DNA from: Calothrix membranacea FACHB-236
GTDB taxonomy: Bacteria; Cyanobacteriota; Cyanobacteriia; Cyanobacteriales; Nostocaceae
NCBI RefSeq assembly: GCF_014696315.1
Contig: NZ_JACJPX010000034.1
Location: 26,776 to 90,775, forward strand
Direction of reading: 5' to 3'
Length of the DNA: 64,000 nucleotides
Positions within the stretch are counted from its first letter, which is position 1. Each line of letters starts with the position of its first letter. The translations under genes were made by a program, and so were the position numbers. This document shows, one piece after another, positions 9,996-18,027 of this stretch. The notes beneath the pieces were generated by a model. The model did not search any database and was not told the DNA's origin. It saw only the letters and a program-made list of their open reading frames with translations.

Positions 9996-10877
9996 ATGAA
10001 CCCTTCAATAAAGCAAACGTTCGGAAGCTGTATAGCTTTAACTGCTTTAACTTTTGCGTCTATTCCGGCTTACGGACAAAATAACTTTAAAGATATCTTT
10101 CATAATCTTGCAGATATTCAACGTGAAGCGATGAGATGTTTACAACAAACGTCCGAATCTTCAACAGCAGACGAACTTATTCAAGACACAGGAGAAATCG
10201 CAGAAGCTAGTGCTGCTGTTGAAGTTACGGCAGGGGATGGTGTTGCAAAGTTACTTAAATTTTTTATAAAAAAGGGTTTTCAAAAATTAGAAAACAAAAA
10301 TTATGCTGGAGCGCTATGTTATTTTAACCAAGTAATAGAAAAAGATGTGTCTAGTAAATATGTATCTACTGCCTACCTTGGACGAGGTCTCACCTACATT
10401 GAACAAGGAGATAAACAAAAAGGTATTGCAGATTTAAAAGAAGCATCTCGACTTTTTAAAAGTCAAGGTGATAAAAAAAATTTTCAAAAAGTTACGAGAA
10501 TAATTCAACAATTCACAAATAATGGTTCTGTTACAGCCTATGCACAAAGTACTGAAGCATCAATAACAGGAACTTACGGAGAGTGCTTGCTTTTGGGACA
10601 CCTTACTCCTACACCTAGTGGGTTAGGACAATTTACCCTTGATGGTAAAGGTAATTATTCTTCTACTATGTTTGGCAAGGGGCATTACGTGTTTAATCCA
10701 GAAGAGAACACAGTACATTTTATAGACGGCAAAATGAAAGATTTACTTGGGATTTATTCAGTAGATAAAAAAGGCAGATCAGCAGTCCGGTTTTATATAG
10801 ATAAAGAAGGTAATTTTTATAGAGAATCTAATTCTAATGTAACTACCGGCATGACTTGCCCAAATCAGAACAATTAA
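9996..10877 (+). CDS. Exported TPR plus beta-domain protein
   Basis: A 293-residue protein starting at the ATG that gives MNPSIKQTFG; the frame is open further upstream, but this start begins a proper signal peptide (cleavage near YGQNN). Residues about 85-165 carry one to two TPR units (AYLGRGLTYIEQGDKQKGIA). Residues about 190-293 carry the beta domain (GTYGECLLLG, LGQFTLDGKGNYSS, FGKGHYVFNPEENTVHFIDG), which is also the N-terminal domain of the products of 8281 and 11782. Domain order is therefore reversed relative to 11782-12681. It is probably periplasmic. Its degenerate twin lies immediately upstream at 9145. No enzymatic motif was seen; the function is unknown. Confidence 0.75.
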   Translation: MNPSIKQTFGSCIALTALTFASIPAYGQNNFKDIFHNLADIQREAMRCLQQTSESSTADELIQDTGEIAEASAAVEVTAGDGVAKLLKFFIKKGFQKLENKNYAGALCYFNQVIEKDVSSKYVSTAYLGRGLTYIEQGDKQKGIADLKEASRLFKSQGDKKNFQKVTRIIQQFTNNGSVTAYAQSTEASITGTYGECLLLGHLTPTPSGLGQFTLDGKGNYSSTMFGKGHYVFNPEENTVHFIDGKMKDLLGIYSVDKKGRSAVRFYIDKEGNFYRESNSNVTTGMTCPNQNN

Positions 10878-10913
10878 CATAATTCTAAATATACAGCTTC
10901 AAAAACTTGACGC

Positions 10914-10966
10914 AATTTCCGCAAATTTTTACATAACCTCCTGATTATGGGAGATATATGTAAGCA
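10914..10966 (+). promoter_or_regulatory. Second copy of the CHAT-locus upstream element
   Basis: TTTCCGCA, ACATAACCTC, an 11-base spacer and AGATATATGTAAG reproduce the element at 4751-4815 with the same internal spacing. The N11 between the two blocks differs in sequence, which argues for conservation of the blocks rather than a recent copy. It is followed 31 bases later by the ATG of a 23-codon reading frame that looks like the head of a lost exported protein (10997-11068). Confidence 0.5.
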
Positions 10967-10996
10967 ACAAGACAACATGGAAAAGGAATCAAAAAC

Positions 10997-11068
10997 ATGA
11001 ACCGTTTCACAAAGCTTATCTGCATAATTGTTTCTTTTGCATTACCTATCCCTCTTTTGTCAGAGTGA
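10997..11068 (+). pseudogene. Signal-peptide remnant of an exported protein
   Basis: The 23-codon frame reads MNRFTKLICIIVSFALPIPL then LSE and a TGA. It has the Lys/Arg n-region and hydrophobic core of the signal peptides of the neighbouring family (compare MNRLIWKTLRS at 9145). No mature domain follows in any frame before the next gene at 11204. It sits at the normal distance behind the shared upstream element at 10914-10966. The simplest reading is a family member whose mature part has been deleted or replaced. A functional 23-residue peptide cannot be excluded. Confidence 0.45.
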
Positions 11069-11203
11069 GAGAATCCAAGGGAGCAACAAATATTACATGA
11101 CGCTATTCTACAGCTATCGTGTAGCTTGCTTACCGCATAGTAAATAACTACCTATCAATGTAGAAGTTTCCAACCTTTGAGTTTCCAATCATCAATTCTA
11201 ACT

Positions 11204-11674
11204 ATGAACAAAATCATCAAACGCTTCGCCAATTTATCTGTCAGCTTGGTATCTTTCGCATCTTTAGTAGGGTTAGGTGTTAATGTACAAGCACAGTGGG
11301 TCAATCCAGACATCATACCTGGCGCACCAAATCTTCCAATCATACCTGGTGCACCAGATTCTGATCAAACAAACAATACGAATGTTCCCCGTTCAACTAT
11401 TAATCCTCAACTTGCGACCACCTATCTCGAACAGGGTTTTCAATATTATCAAAACGGGGAATACCAGAGTGCGATCGCAGCCTATAATTCATCGCTTGCG
11501 AACAATCCCAGTTATGCTGCTGCTTATCTTGCTCGTGCTATGGCGTTACACAAATTAGGAGACAGATACAATGCCTATTTAGATGCGCGAAGGGCAGCTT
11601 ATTGGTCTCGCCAACAAAACAATCAGAAAATCTATAATGCAGCGCAAAAATTCAAGCGTGCAATCTATCGATAA
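11204..11674 (+). CDS. Exported small TPR protein
   Basis: A 156-residue protein. The ATG at 11204 is chosen because it begins a clean signal peptide (MNKIIKRFANLSVSLVSF, cleavage near VQAQW); an upstream Met in the same frame would add nine residues ahead of it. A Pro/Gly repeat follows the cleavage site: IIPGAPNLP then IIPGAPDSD. Residues about 70-135 form roughly two TPR helices pairs (YLEQGFQYYQNGEYQSAIAA, LARAMALHKLGDRYNAYLDA). The protein is a paralog of the one encoded at 4029-4532 on the other strand. It is probably a periplasmic adaptor; the partner is unknown. Confidence 0.75.
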   Translation: MNKIIKRFANLSVSLVSFASLVGLGVNVQAQWVNPDIIPGAPNLPIIPGAPDSDQTNNTNVPRSTINPQLATTYLEQGFQYYQNGEYQSAIAAYNSSLANNPSYAAAYLARAMALHKLGDRYNAYLDARRAAYWSRQQNNQKIYNAAQKFKRAIYR

Positions 11675-11781
11675 GAATTTGAACAAGCGATCGCGCTTAC
11701 GTTCCTAAATTCAGTCCTTTTTGTTACAACCGTCAATCATTTCAAACATGCAATCTACGGTAATTTTTTAGGGTCTTTTGC

Positions 11782-12681
11782 ATGAGAATACATCACATCA
11801 GAAAATTTTTCTTTTACCCATTCTGCATAGGCATTGCTGTGTTTATAACTGAACGAGCTAATGCTCAAAGAACTGCTGTTCCTCTTGATTACCCACCACC
11901 TGCTGCTGTTTACAATTGTGCTGGTTATAATCCTGTGTTTCCAACTGTTGCTCCCTCTAGCATTTTGGGAGAGATAGAGCTTGATGGTAACGGAACTTAT
12001 TCTTCTAAAAGCTATGGAGAAGGAGAATACCTTTTTGAGCCTGAAACTAGCAGGGTAAGATTCATCAGTGGTCAACTCTCTAGTTGGGTTGGCGTTTGGG
12101 AAATTCGAGGAGGAGATGTACGGATTCGTTTTCCCCAAACACCAGATACCCCCATCAAGCCAGACACCTCTGTAAACGATACTGTCTGTTATCCGGAAAA
12201 AGCCAAACGTCGTGCAGGGTTAACACGAAGACAGATACAAAAGCTGGCGGACAGGGTCAGAAAGATGTCCGGTTCCGACGCGGCAAGGAATCTGCCTAAT
12301 AATGTAGATTTAATATATGCTCCTGGTTACGCTTTTCGGGGAGCGCTTAAAAGAAGGCTCAAAGATTTTCGAGGTGCGATCGCTGACACAAATCAAGCGA
12401 TCAAACTAAATCGAGAATATCCCGCTTCCTACGTGACACGAGGAGTTTCACGCGCCAGACTCAAGGACTTTCAAGGCGCACTCAGTGATCTCAATCAAGC
12501 CATTAAACTTGAGCCGAAATCAGCCAGCACCTACTACTATCGAGGTTTGGTGCGTCATTTACAAGGAGATAAGCAGGAAGCAATCTCTGACTATGAGCGA
12601 GCAGTGCAAATATCGCCAGAATTAGTTAAGCATTTGGAGCAAGAAACATTTGATAACTACATTCTCGCTGCTCGTCGTTGA
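11782..12681 (+). CDS. Exported beta-domain plus TPR protein
   Basis: A 299-residue protein. It has a signal peptide (MRIHHIRKFFFYPFCIGIAV, cleavage near ANAQR), then the beta domain at about residues 30-150 (YNCAGYNPVF, LGEIELDGNGTYSS, YGEGEYLFEPETSRVRFISG), then about three TPR units from residue 175 to 290 (RGALKRRLKDFRGAIADTNQ, RGVSRARLKDFQGALSDLNQ, RGLVRHLQGDKQEAISDYER). The N-terminal 145 residues match the product of 8281-8925; the C-terminal half is exchanged for TPRs. This shows domain swapping among these tandem genes. Export and TPR content suggest a periplasmic scaffold acting with the TPR-CHAT protein, which is an inference from linkage only. Confidence 0.8.
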   Translation: MRIHHIRKFFFYPFCIGIAVFITERANAQRTAVPLDYPPPAAVYNCAGYNPVFPTVAPSSILGEIELDGNGTYSSKSYGEGEYLFEPETSRVRFISGQLSSWVGVWEIRGGDVRIRFPQTPDTPIKPDTSVNDTVCYPEKAKRRAGLTRRQIQKLADRVRKMSGSDAARNLPNNVDLIYAPGYAFRGALKRRLKDFRGAIADTNQAIKLNREYPASYVTRGVSRARLKDFQGALSDLNQAIKLEPKSASTYYYRGLVRHLQGDKQEAISDYERAVQISPELVKHLEQETFDNYILAARR

Positions 12682-12922
12682 CGAGTTTATTTTATTGCTG
12701 AAGTAAATCAGTAATAAAATACTTAATTTTTATTTAATTGAGTAACTTTCAGCAGTTGTTTTGGTCTCCTCGCACTCCTCAACGGCACCCTTTCTGTGGT
12801 TTTACCCAAAACTTGGACAAAAAGGACAGAATATAGTTCACAAAGAATGCCCCCTACTCTGTTAGGGTCTGTCATGGAACTTCTGCGATAATGAGGCTGT
12901 TGTTACCTTTACGACAGCAGCG

Positions 12923-13564
12923 GTGAAGATAGATCGGCACGGCAAAGCTAAGGTTCTCAAACAAGAAGAAATTCAACGCCTGTTCACCGAGGGGCTTGTA
13001 AGCCTGCGAGATCGCACATTATGCGCGGTGATGCTGTACACAGCTTGCCGCGTCAAGGAATGTGTCACCTTGAAAATCAGGGATGTGTACGACAGCAAGG
13101 GGCGGGTGAGGCCGGAGTTGATTTTCCGCAAAGGCAACACCAAGGGTAAACTGGCTACCCGGACTATCCCGGTGCTGGACGATTTGCGCCGTCACCTGAA
13201 ACTCTACAAACCCAAAACTTCCCACGATGGTTACCTCTTCCCCGGACGCTGGGGGCGGGGGCATTTGCATGAAGACTATGCGGCACTGATTTTCCGGAAG
13301 GGGTGCGAACAGGTTGACATCGAGGGGGCCTCGACTCATAGCTGCCGACGCACGGCCCTGACTCTCATGCACCGTAATGGCGTACCCCTGCGGGTGATTC
13401 AGGAAATCAGCGGCCATCGCAGCCTGGAACAACTGCAACGGTATTTGGAAGTCGAGTCCGACCAGATTCGTGGCGCGATCGCGATGTTGAGTATGCTCTC
13501 TCCCATAGAGACACAAGGAAGTGGGGAGGCAAGCCCTGATAGCGAACAATACCAGACCTTTTAG
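12923..13564 (+). CDS. Short tyrosine recombinase (phage-type integrase, catalytic domain only)
   Basis: A 213-residue catalytic-domain protein starting at GTG. The tyrosine-recombinase residues are visible in order: Arg in YTACRVKECVTL (near residue 43), Lys in GNTKGK (near 71), HxxR in THSCRRTALTL (near 136), His in SGHRSLEQ (near 160), and the nucleophile Tyr in QRYLEVE (near 170). The usual N-terminal core-binding domain is missing, so the protein is shorter than XerC/XerD (about 300 residues). This resembles small stand-alone integrases of cyanobacterial mobile elements. Base composition rises sharply in GC here compared with the left flank. It marks the left border of the block running to about 24.7 kb and may mediate its integration or multimer resolution. 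An inverted repeat overlaps its stop codon. Confidence 0.85.
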   Translation: MKIDRHGKAKVLKQEEIQRLFTEGLVSLRDRTLCAVMLYTACRVKECVTLKIRDVYDSKGRVRPELIFRKGNTKGKLATRTIPVLDDLRRHLKLYKPKTSHDGYLFPGRWGRGHLHEDYAALIFRKGCEQVDIEGASTHSCRRTALTLMHRNGVPLRVIQEISGHRSLEQLQRYLEVESDQIRGAIAMLSMLSPIETQGSGEASPDSEQYQTF

Positions 13565-13590
13565 ATCGGGATATACCCCTATCCCGATCT
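13563..13590. terminator. Perfect 11-bp inverted repeat overlapping the integrase stop
   Basis: AGATCGGGATA at 13563-13573 pairs perfectly with TATCCCGATCT at 13580-13590 around a 6-base loop (TACCCC). The integrase stop codon TAG is at 13562-13564, inside the start of the left arm. No long T-run follows, so a terminator is only one option. Two 11-bp arms separated by 6 bp is also the geometry of a tyrosine-recombinase core site. Confidence 0.5.
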
Positions 13591-13714
13591 AACCCACTAC
13601 AGCCTAAATTCAACCACTCTCAGTCACGATTCTCACTTACCATCTAGGACAACTGATCCAAAAGGGCGATTCTCGCTTTGACAATCATTTGACTCTGAGC
13701 GTGTCACGCTCTAT

Positions 13715-14023
13715 CTACTCCCCCACACTCTGTTCCCACGGCGCTTTTTTAGCGAGCAAGTTCCGCAGGTTGGCATTCGTGGCTGGTGGCCGATCCAGTA
13801 GCTCGACAAATTGCTGAAATTTTTCCTCATCCACCATAAACAGCCGCCGATCTAGCAAGACTGCTTCTGCTTCTCGACAGGCGGTCTCCAGCATGAAATC
13901 GGAACGGTTCTTGCCCAGGGCTTCTGCTGCCCGGTCAATTAAATCCCGTTGTCCCTGGTGCGCCCTGATGTTGATAGTGACATCACGGTTTTGATGGTCG
14001 GACGATCCTGTTTGGGGCTGCAT
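13715..14023 (-). CDS. DUF1778-type antitoxin (TacA-like), without a visible toxin
   Basis: A 102-residue protein with an N-terminal ribbon-helix-helix region (DVTINIRAHQGQRDLIDRAA then LGKNRSDFMLETACREAE) and a C-terminal tail typical of DUF1778 antitoxins (LLDRRLFMVDEEKFQQFVEL). In the usual modules this gene is followed directly by a GNAT acetyltransferase toxin that acetylates charged tRNA. Downstream on the minus strand there are only about 150 bp before the integrase hairpin, with no GNAT frame, so the toxin is gone. The upstream side butts against a truncated DUF3368 toxin. It may now act as an orphan repressor. Confidence 0.75.
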   Translation of the reverse strand: MQPQTGSSDHQNRDVTINIRAHQGQRDLIDRAAEALGKNRSDFMLETACREAEAVLLDRRLFMVDEEKFQQFVELLDRPPATNANLRNLLAKKAPWEQSVGE

Positions 14024-14145
14024 AAATTACTTGATTTTTTGTCCTGTTCAGGAATTATGATTCTGCCAAAAACAGCCTGTAGTAAGTCTAATTTACCAAT
14101 TTTAGAAAATTCGCTTAATGAGGTTGTATCTGGGACAATAATCAT
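14024..14145 (-). pseudogene. Truncated DUF3368-type PIN toxin
   Basis: The ATG overlaps the stop of the UPF0175 gene by 4 nt (ATGA, 14142-14145), the normal layout of UPF0175-DUF3368 modules. The first 33 codons read MIIVPDTTSLSEFSKIGKLD then LLQAVFGRIIIPE. This is the N-terminus of a PIN-like nuclease with its first Asp (PDTT). After about 14045 the match ends and the frame runs into the start of the DUF1778 gene, so about three quarters of the toxin is missing. The junction records a deletion that fused two toxin-antitoxin loci. Confidence 0.65.
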
Positions 14146-14420
14146 AAATTATTGGCTGGTAATTTCTTTTTTACCTGATTTATCTCTTGTTGAAATTCTT
14201 CTAAAGTCATACTGTCGTCAAATAGAGATATTTCGTATTTCGACATTAAATCTATTACATCTAAGCGAGAAATTTCTAGTAATTGGCTAGCCTTCCCACT
14301 GCTAATTTCTCCATGTTTAAGTAGAGTCATAACATAAGCTTCTTTGGCTTTAGTTTCGGCTTCTTCTCTGATGGTATCTTTGACAGAATGAATGGGGATG
14401 GTAAATTCTACTTTAGCCAT
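14142..14420 (-). CDS. UPF0175 family antitoxin
   Basis: A 92-residue protein with the UPF0175 pattern: KAKEAYVMTLLKHGEISSGK followed by a helix-turn-helix (ASQLLEISRLDVIDLMSKYE). It normally neutralises and represses a DUF3368 PIN-domain RNase encoded by the next, overlapping gene. Here the toxin frame begins with the expected ATGA overlap but is truncated. The antitoxin itself looks complete and could act as an orphan repressor or in trans. Confidence 0.75.
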   Translation of the reverse strand: MAKVEFTIPIHSVKDTIREEAETKAKEAYVMTLLKHGEISSGKASQLLEISRLDVIDLMSKYEISLFDDSMTLEEFQQEINQVKKKLPANNL

Positions 14421-14476
14421 AAAATCACAATTTTCCTGTGTAACTTTTCATTTTCAACAAGGAGGATAATTTTATT

Positions 14477-16993
14477 CTATCGTGGTAAAACTTGGGATAA
14501 ATATAGCGAAGAAAAATGCGTCAGCAGTTCCTCACTGGGCGGATTTTCAACCAACCACTGCTCGGCCTCCTGCTGAAGAATTGGGGAACTGGACTCCCGC
14601 ATCAGCAGCCGTTGGGCAAGCTGCTCCATTTTTTGGCGAAGCATCGGGGGCAAGTGCAGTCCTTCTGCCATGCAGTATGTTTTAACCCAGTGTTTCGCTT
14701 GGGCGATCGTCTGGAGTTTCAGGCGGGCTGCCTCTCGATGCTGCTCTGGGGTGAAGTTTGGCGTACTGATAGCAGGATTGCTATCAACACCGTCAAGCAC
14801 AGCTGACGATGATTCCGGTTCCTCTGAAGAAGAAACATCAGGGGGAGAGGCAGCTGCGTGGGAAGTGATAGAGGCATCTGGTGCTGATAAGCCTGCATCG
14901 CTGACACCTGGATGTATAGAAACGGGTACAGAAAAGGGTATAGAACCTGGTGGAGAGATTGGTGTAGAAGCTGGTATAGAAATTGGTGCTGACTGGAGAT
15001 TGATAACAATTTCGCGATCAGCCGATCTGGCAGGTTCTGTGATATTTTGGCTCTGGATGGGTGTCCCGATTGTTTCAATGATTGATAAGTCTGATTTATC
15101 AAACTTTTGACAGTCGCCGGAATTTGAAAGACATTGGCTTTGCTTATGAATCACTGAAGAATCACAATCGGATTGTTGATTGTGAGAATTAAATTCTGGA
15201 TTTTTAAATCGTTGATTTTCAAATTGTCGATTTACAGTTTCAAGTAAAATCTCATCTTGAGTAAATTGGGAATTGTGAGAATTAGATTCTTGATTTTCAA
15301 ATCCCTGGAAATCACATTGTTGATTAACAGCTGACTTATTTACGGTTTGAAGTGAAATCTCATCTTGAAGAAATTGGGGATTATGAGAATTAGGTTCTTG
15401 GTTTTCAGGTGACTGATTCTCACAGGGCCGATTTTCAGCTGTATTAAGAATCTCACTTTGAGAGCTAATGGCGGGCTGACGGCTAACGCCGTTGCCCGCA
15501 TCAGCCGGAGGTAGAAAAAAAACCTTCATTAAGGGGGGGGGTGTGTAAATCTGCTGAGTCTGCTGCTGTAGCAAGGGTTCCGGGTTTTCATCAGCCAGCC
15601 ACGGATCTGGTAATTTTGGGTATTTTTCGGGCTGTAAGGTGGCTACAACTGGCTCTGGCGAAGCATTTACATGCTGTTTAGGGGTGGGGGTGTTTTCTAG
15701 CCCTTCATGCAAAGGATGCCACAACCACAGGTATTCTGGCTTATGGAGTGTGGTTTGGCTTGTCCCTTTCCCGTATTGCTGTTTGGAAGCAGCAATGATT
15801 GCTTTGGCACGTTCGCTAGCGGTAGCAGGAAATTTCCCTTGCCCTTTGAGGTTAGCCACAACAGCAGTAATTCGTTCCAAGGTCTCCTGTTGGCGTTGCT
15901 GGTTGGGGTGCGGGAAGGCAATCAGGTTGTTATTGCCATAACTAGCAGCAAAGTGTTCGCGGTAACTGGCCGAGCGGTTGGGGTAGGAGGGATACGGTGT
16001 ATAAAATCCTTCACAGCACTTTGCCCATTCGGCGGCACGTCGTTCAATTTCATGCTGGTGGCGGCAATACTGGTGGTAGCCGGGAGCAGCCAGGGCGGTT
16101 GTGACAATGTAGTCAATCAGTTTTAGCCCGCTAAAATTACCAAAGACAATACCATAGCAAGCGATGTCCTTGAGCAGGTCATTGGTCTGGTGATAATCTG
16201 TCCAGCCTTCCCTGATCCGTTCCAGCAGATCTTGCTGCCACAGAAAGACGGCATTGCTCATGCCGTTGTCTGACCAAAACATTTTCTGTTTGCTGGCGGC
16301 GGCGATCGCCTGCTGTAATCCCAGATCGTCTTGTCCTTGAGCTGACCAATTGGCAGCCCGTAGGAATTTCTCCAGGTCATTACTTTCGATTTGCCAGTCC
16401 GCATCTAATATATATGAACCTGCTTGCAGGGGCAGGCGATGGGCTTTGAAACTCGTGGGCTTGTCTTTACTATAAGGTTTGGGATTGGGGAAGATTTCTA
16501 ACTGCCCGCCTTTGGTCGTGAGTCTGGCTTCTTTCAGGGCCAGCCACACCGCACAGGACAGAGAAAAGGAATGTATTTCTGAGCCGAAAAAATAATAAAT
16601 ATGAATACCGCCACTGTCACTGCTTTGGATTACCACAGGACGGCATAAGCCGATTTTCTCCAGGGCGGCCAGCACTTTGCCATAGGCTTGAGGGTTGTTA
16701 TAAGGATGGTATTGGCTGTTACGGTCAATGTCGAGCATGAGATAGCGCGTCCATTTACCAAACTTCAGGCCCAGCAACACATCCGGGTTCAAATACTGAC
16801 TCCAGAGGTTTCGCGGCTGGATGGGATAGCGGCTTTCTGTCTGCCAGGCGGGACGCTCACCATTACCTGGTACTGGTGCGTAAATAAACCCCCAAGGATG
16901 GTAAAAATACTGGAGGAATTTTTGACCCAATATATCTTCTGGTAACAGTCCCTCAAGGGAACTGTATCCTTTTTTCTTCTTTTCTGGCTGCAT
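14477..16993 (-). CDS. AEP (PrimPol-like) replication protein with long disordered tail
   Basis: The ATG giving MQPEKKKKGY (838 residues) is preferred; the frame is open 13 codons further with a TTG. Archaeo-eukaryotic primase motifs are visible in order: LDID near residues 87-90, SSDSGGIHIYYFF near 124-136, LEIFPNP near 165-171 and HRLPL near 185. A helical region with GWTDYHQTNDLLKDIACYG and PGYHQYCRHQHEIERRA (about 265-330) recalls cyanobacterial plasmid replication proteins. Residues about 450-760 are low-complexity and contain imperfect Asn/Gln-rich repeats. The last 80 residues are helical (QKMEQLAQRLLMRESSSPIL). It probably primes or initiates replication of this GC-rich block. The gene carries a C9 tract next to a T8 tract near 15512-15541 (coding strand), possible slippage sites. 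No helicase domain is present. Confidence 0.65.
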   Translation of the reverse strand: MQPEKKKKGYSSLEGLLPEDILGQKFLQYFYHPWGFIYAPVPGNGERPAWQTESRYPIQPRNLWSQYLNPDVLLGLKFGKWTRYLMLDIDRNSQYHPYNNPQAYGKVLAALEKIGLCRPVVIQSSDSGGIHIYYFFGSEIHSFSLSCAVWLALKEARLTTKGGQLEIFPNPKPYSKDKPTSFKAHRLPLQAGSYILDADWQIESNDLEKFLRAANWSAQGQDDLGLQQAIAAASKQKMFWSDNGMSNAVFLWQQDLLERIREGWTDYHQTNDLLKDIACYGIVFGNFSGLKLIDYIVTTALAAPGYHQYCRHQHEIERRAAEWAKCCEGFYTPYPSYPNRSASYREHFAASYGNNNLIAFPHPNQQRQQETLERITAVVANLKGQGKFPATASERAKAIIAASKQQYGKGTSQTTLHKPEYLWLWHPLHEGLENTPTPKQHVNASPEPVVATLQPEKYPKLPDPWLADENPEPLLQQQTQQIYTPPPLMKVFFLPPADAGNGVSRQPAISSQSEILNTAENRPCENQSPENQEPNSHNPQFLQDEISLQTVNKSAVNQQCDFQGFENQESNSHNSQFTQDEILLETVNRQFENQRFKNPEFNSHNQQSDCDSSVIHKQSQCLSNSGDCQKFDKSDLSIIETIGTPIQSQNITEPARSADREIVINLQSAPISIPASTPISPPGSIPFSVPVSIHPGVSDAGLSAPDASITSHAAASPPDVSSSEEPESSSAVLDGVDSNPAISTPNFTPEQHREAARLKLQTIAQAKHWVKTYCMAEGLHLPPMLRQKMEQLAQRLLMRESSSPILQQEAEQWLVENPPSEELLTHFSSLYLSQVLPR

Positions 16994-18027
16994 GACAAAA
17001 AATTTCCCATGAAAATTTTTCACCAGCAGCAAGCACTGGAAACAGCGTTGTGATAAACTAATGGCAATGGGAAGGCCGGACTGACTATTAACGTCAGCCT
17101 GCTTAAAAAGCAGAATGGACTTTTCAGCTTGGTTAGCCGTTATCAGGCTGTTTTATCAGCAGGATCTACCAGAGTCAAACCGAGGCATTGATAATGCCGT
17201 TTTAAGTTTTCCTGGGGGATAAGCATAAAACATAGTCTGCTCGCGGTATATCAGGGACTAAAGAAGGCACCCTCAGTGTGGAATACAAATCTCTCCTGCT
17301 GTATGTGCCTGCTGCGATTCGGGAAAGCACGCGGGAATTGTGTTCAGTCGCCAAACCTAGGCAATTTCCGTGGCAAAATCCCATCAGACAAACAAAAATC
17401 TATATGAAATTTATTTGCCTTTTAATAAGGATACTCCCTGACAGAGCTTTTTTATCAGGGAGTTTTGCCTTGTTAAATTTTCTTCAAAAAAATCCTCCTA
17501 GAGAAGGATCTCTGATTTTTTAGTCGAATAGAGGCCAGGGTGGTAATAGAGAGAGTTAGCATTGTTCTCGCTGCCATAGATTTTTGCTGACGCTTCATCT
17601 CTCTTCTCTCCTCTTGTTTATGGGTGTATGTCTGTGCTGATTCAGGTTGAGTCGGTTTAGGACAGACTATAGCAGGTATCTTTGTTTGAGGCTGTCAGAG
17701 ATAGGCTTTCTCTGTGGCGACTACAGCCTGTCATCCCTTGCCGTGGTCTGCCTTGGCCTGCCTGGAGAGAGCAGGGGGAGATGGGGAGGCTGGGGGAGAA
17801 AAACACTTTCATGCAACGCTGGTGAAACTTGTTCATGGGGGCTGCCTTGTTTTTGACCACAGCGTGCGTAAATGCCGTAATTAAGGCAGTGGCCCCGCAA
17901 GCCGTATCCCCCTGCCGTGGCTGCCTTGTTTGCAGTGTCAGGGTTGCCTTGTTTCTGCCCTACTGCCGTGGTGTGGGGGAGAGCAGGGTTTTTGCTGGCT
18001 GTTACGGCAACAAGGCAGTGCGGCGGT
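16994..18027. other. Intergenic, 1034 bp, possible replication or regulatory region
   Basis: This is a long non-coding gap between two minus-strand genes. It holds a perfect 9-bp inverted repeat with a T-run (17433-17463). A pyrimidine/purine-biased, GC-rich stretch at 17720-18000 contains several copies of a short CTGCCTTG/TGCCTTGTTT motif. Frames present here have poor starts and no recognisable content. As the only large gap beside an AEP-type replication gene, it is a candidate origin, which is an inference from position only. Confidence 0.35.
17433..17463. terminator. Hairpin terminator
   Basis: ACTCCCTGA (17433-17441) pairs with TCAGGGAGT (17455-17463) around a T-rich loop and is followed by TTTT on the plus strand. 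It may terminate transcription entering from either side, or end a small transcript made within the gap. Confidence 0.5.

Noticed and set aside
13019..13549. Minus-strand frame of 176 codons opposite the integrase
   Set aside because: The plus strand contains all tyrosine recombinase catalytic motifs in order, so the antisense frame is a shadow in GC-rich sequence.
14670..15110. Plus-strand frame of 146 codons opposite the AEP gene
   Set aside because: Composition is a reflection of the low-complexity Ser/Pro-rich tail on the other strand; no ribosome site or family sense.
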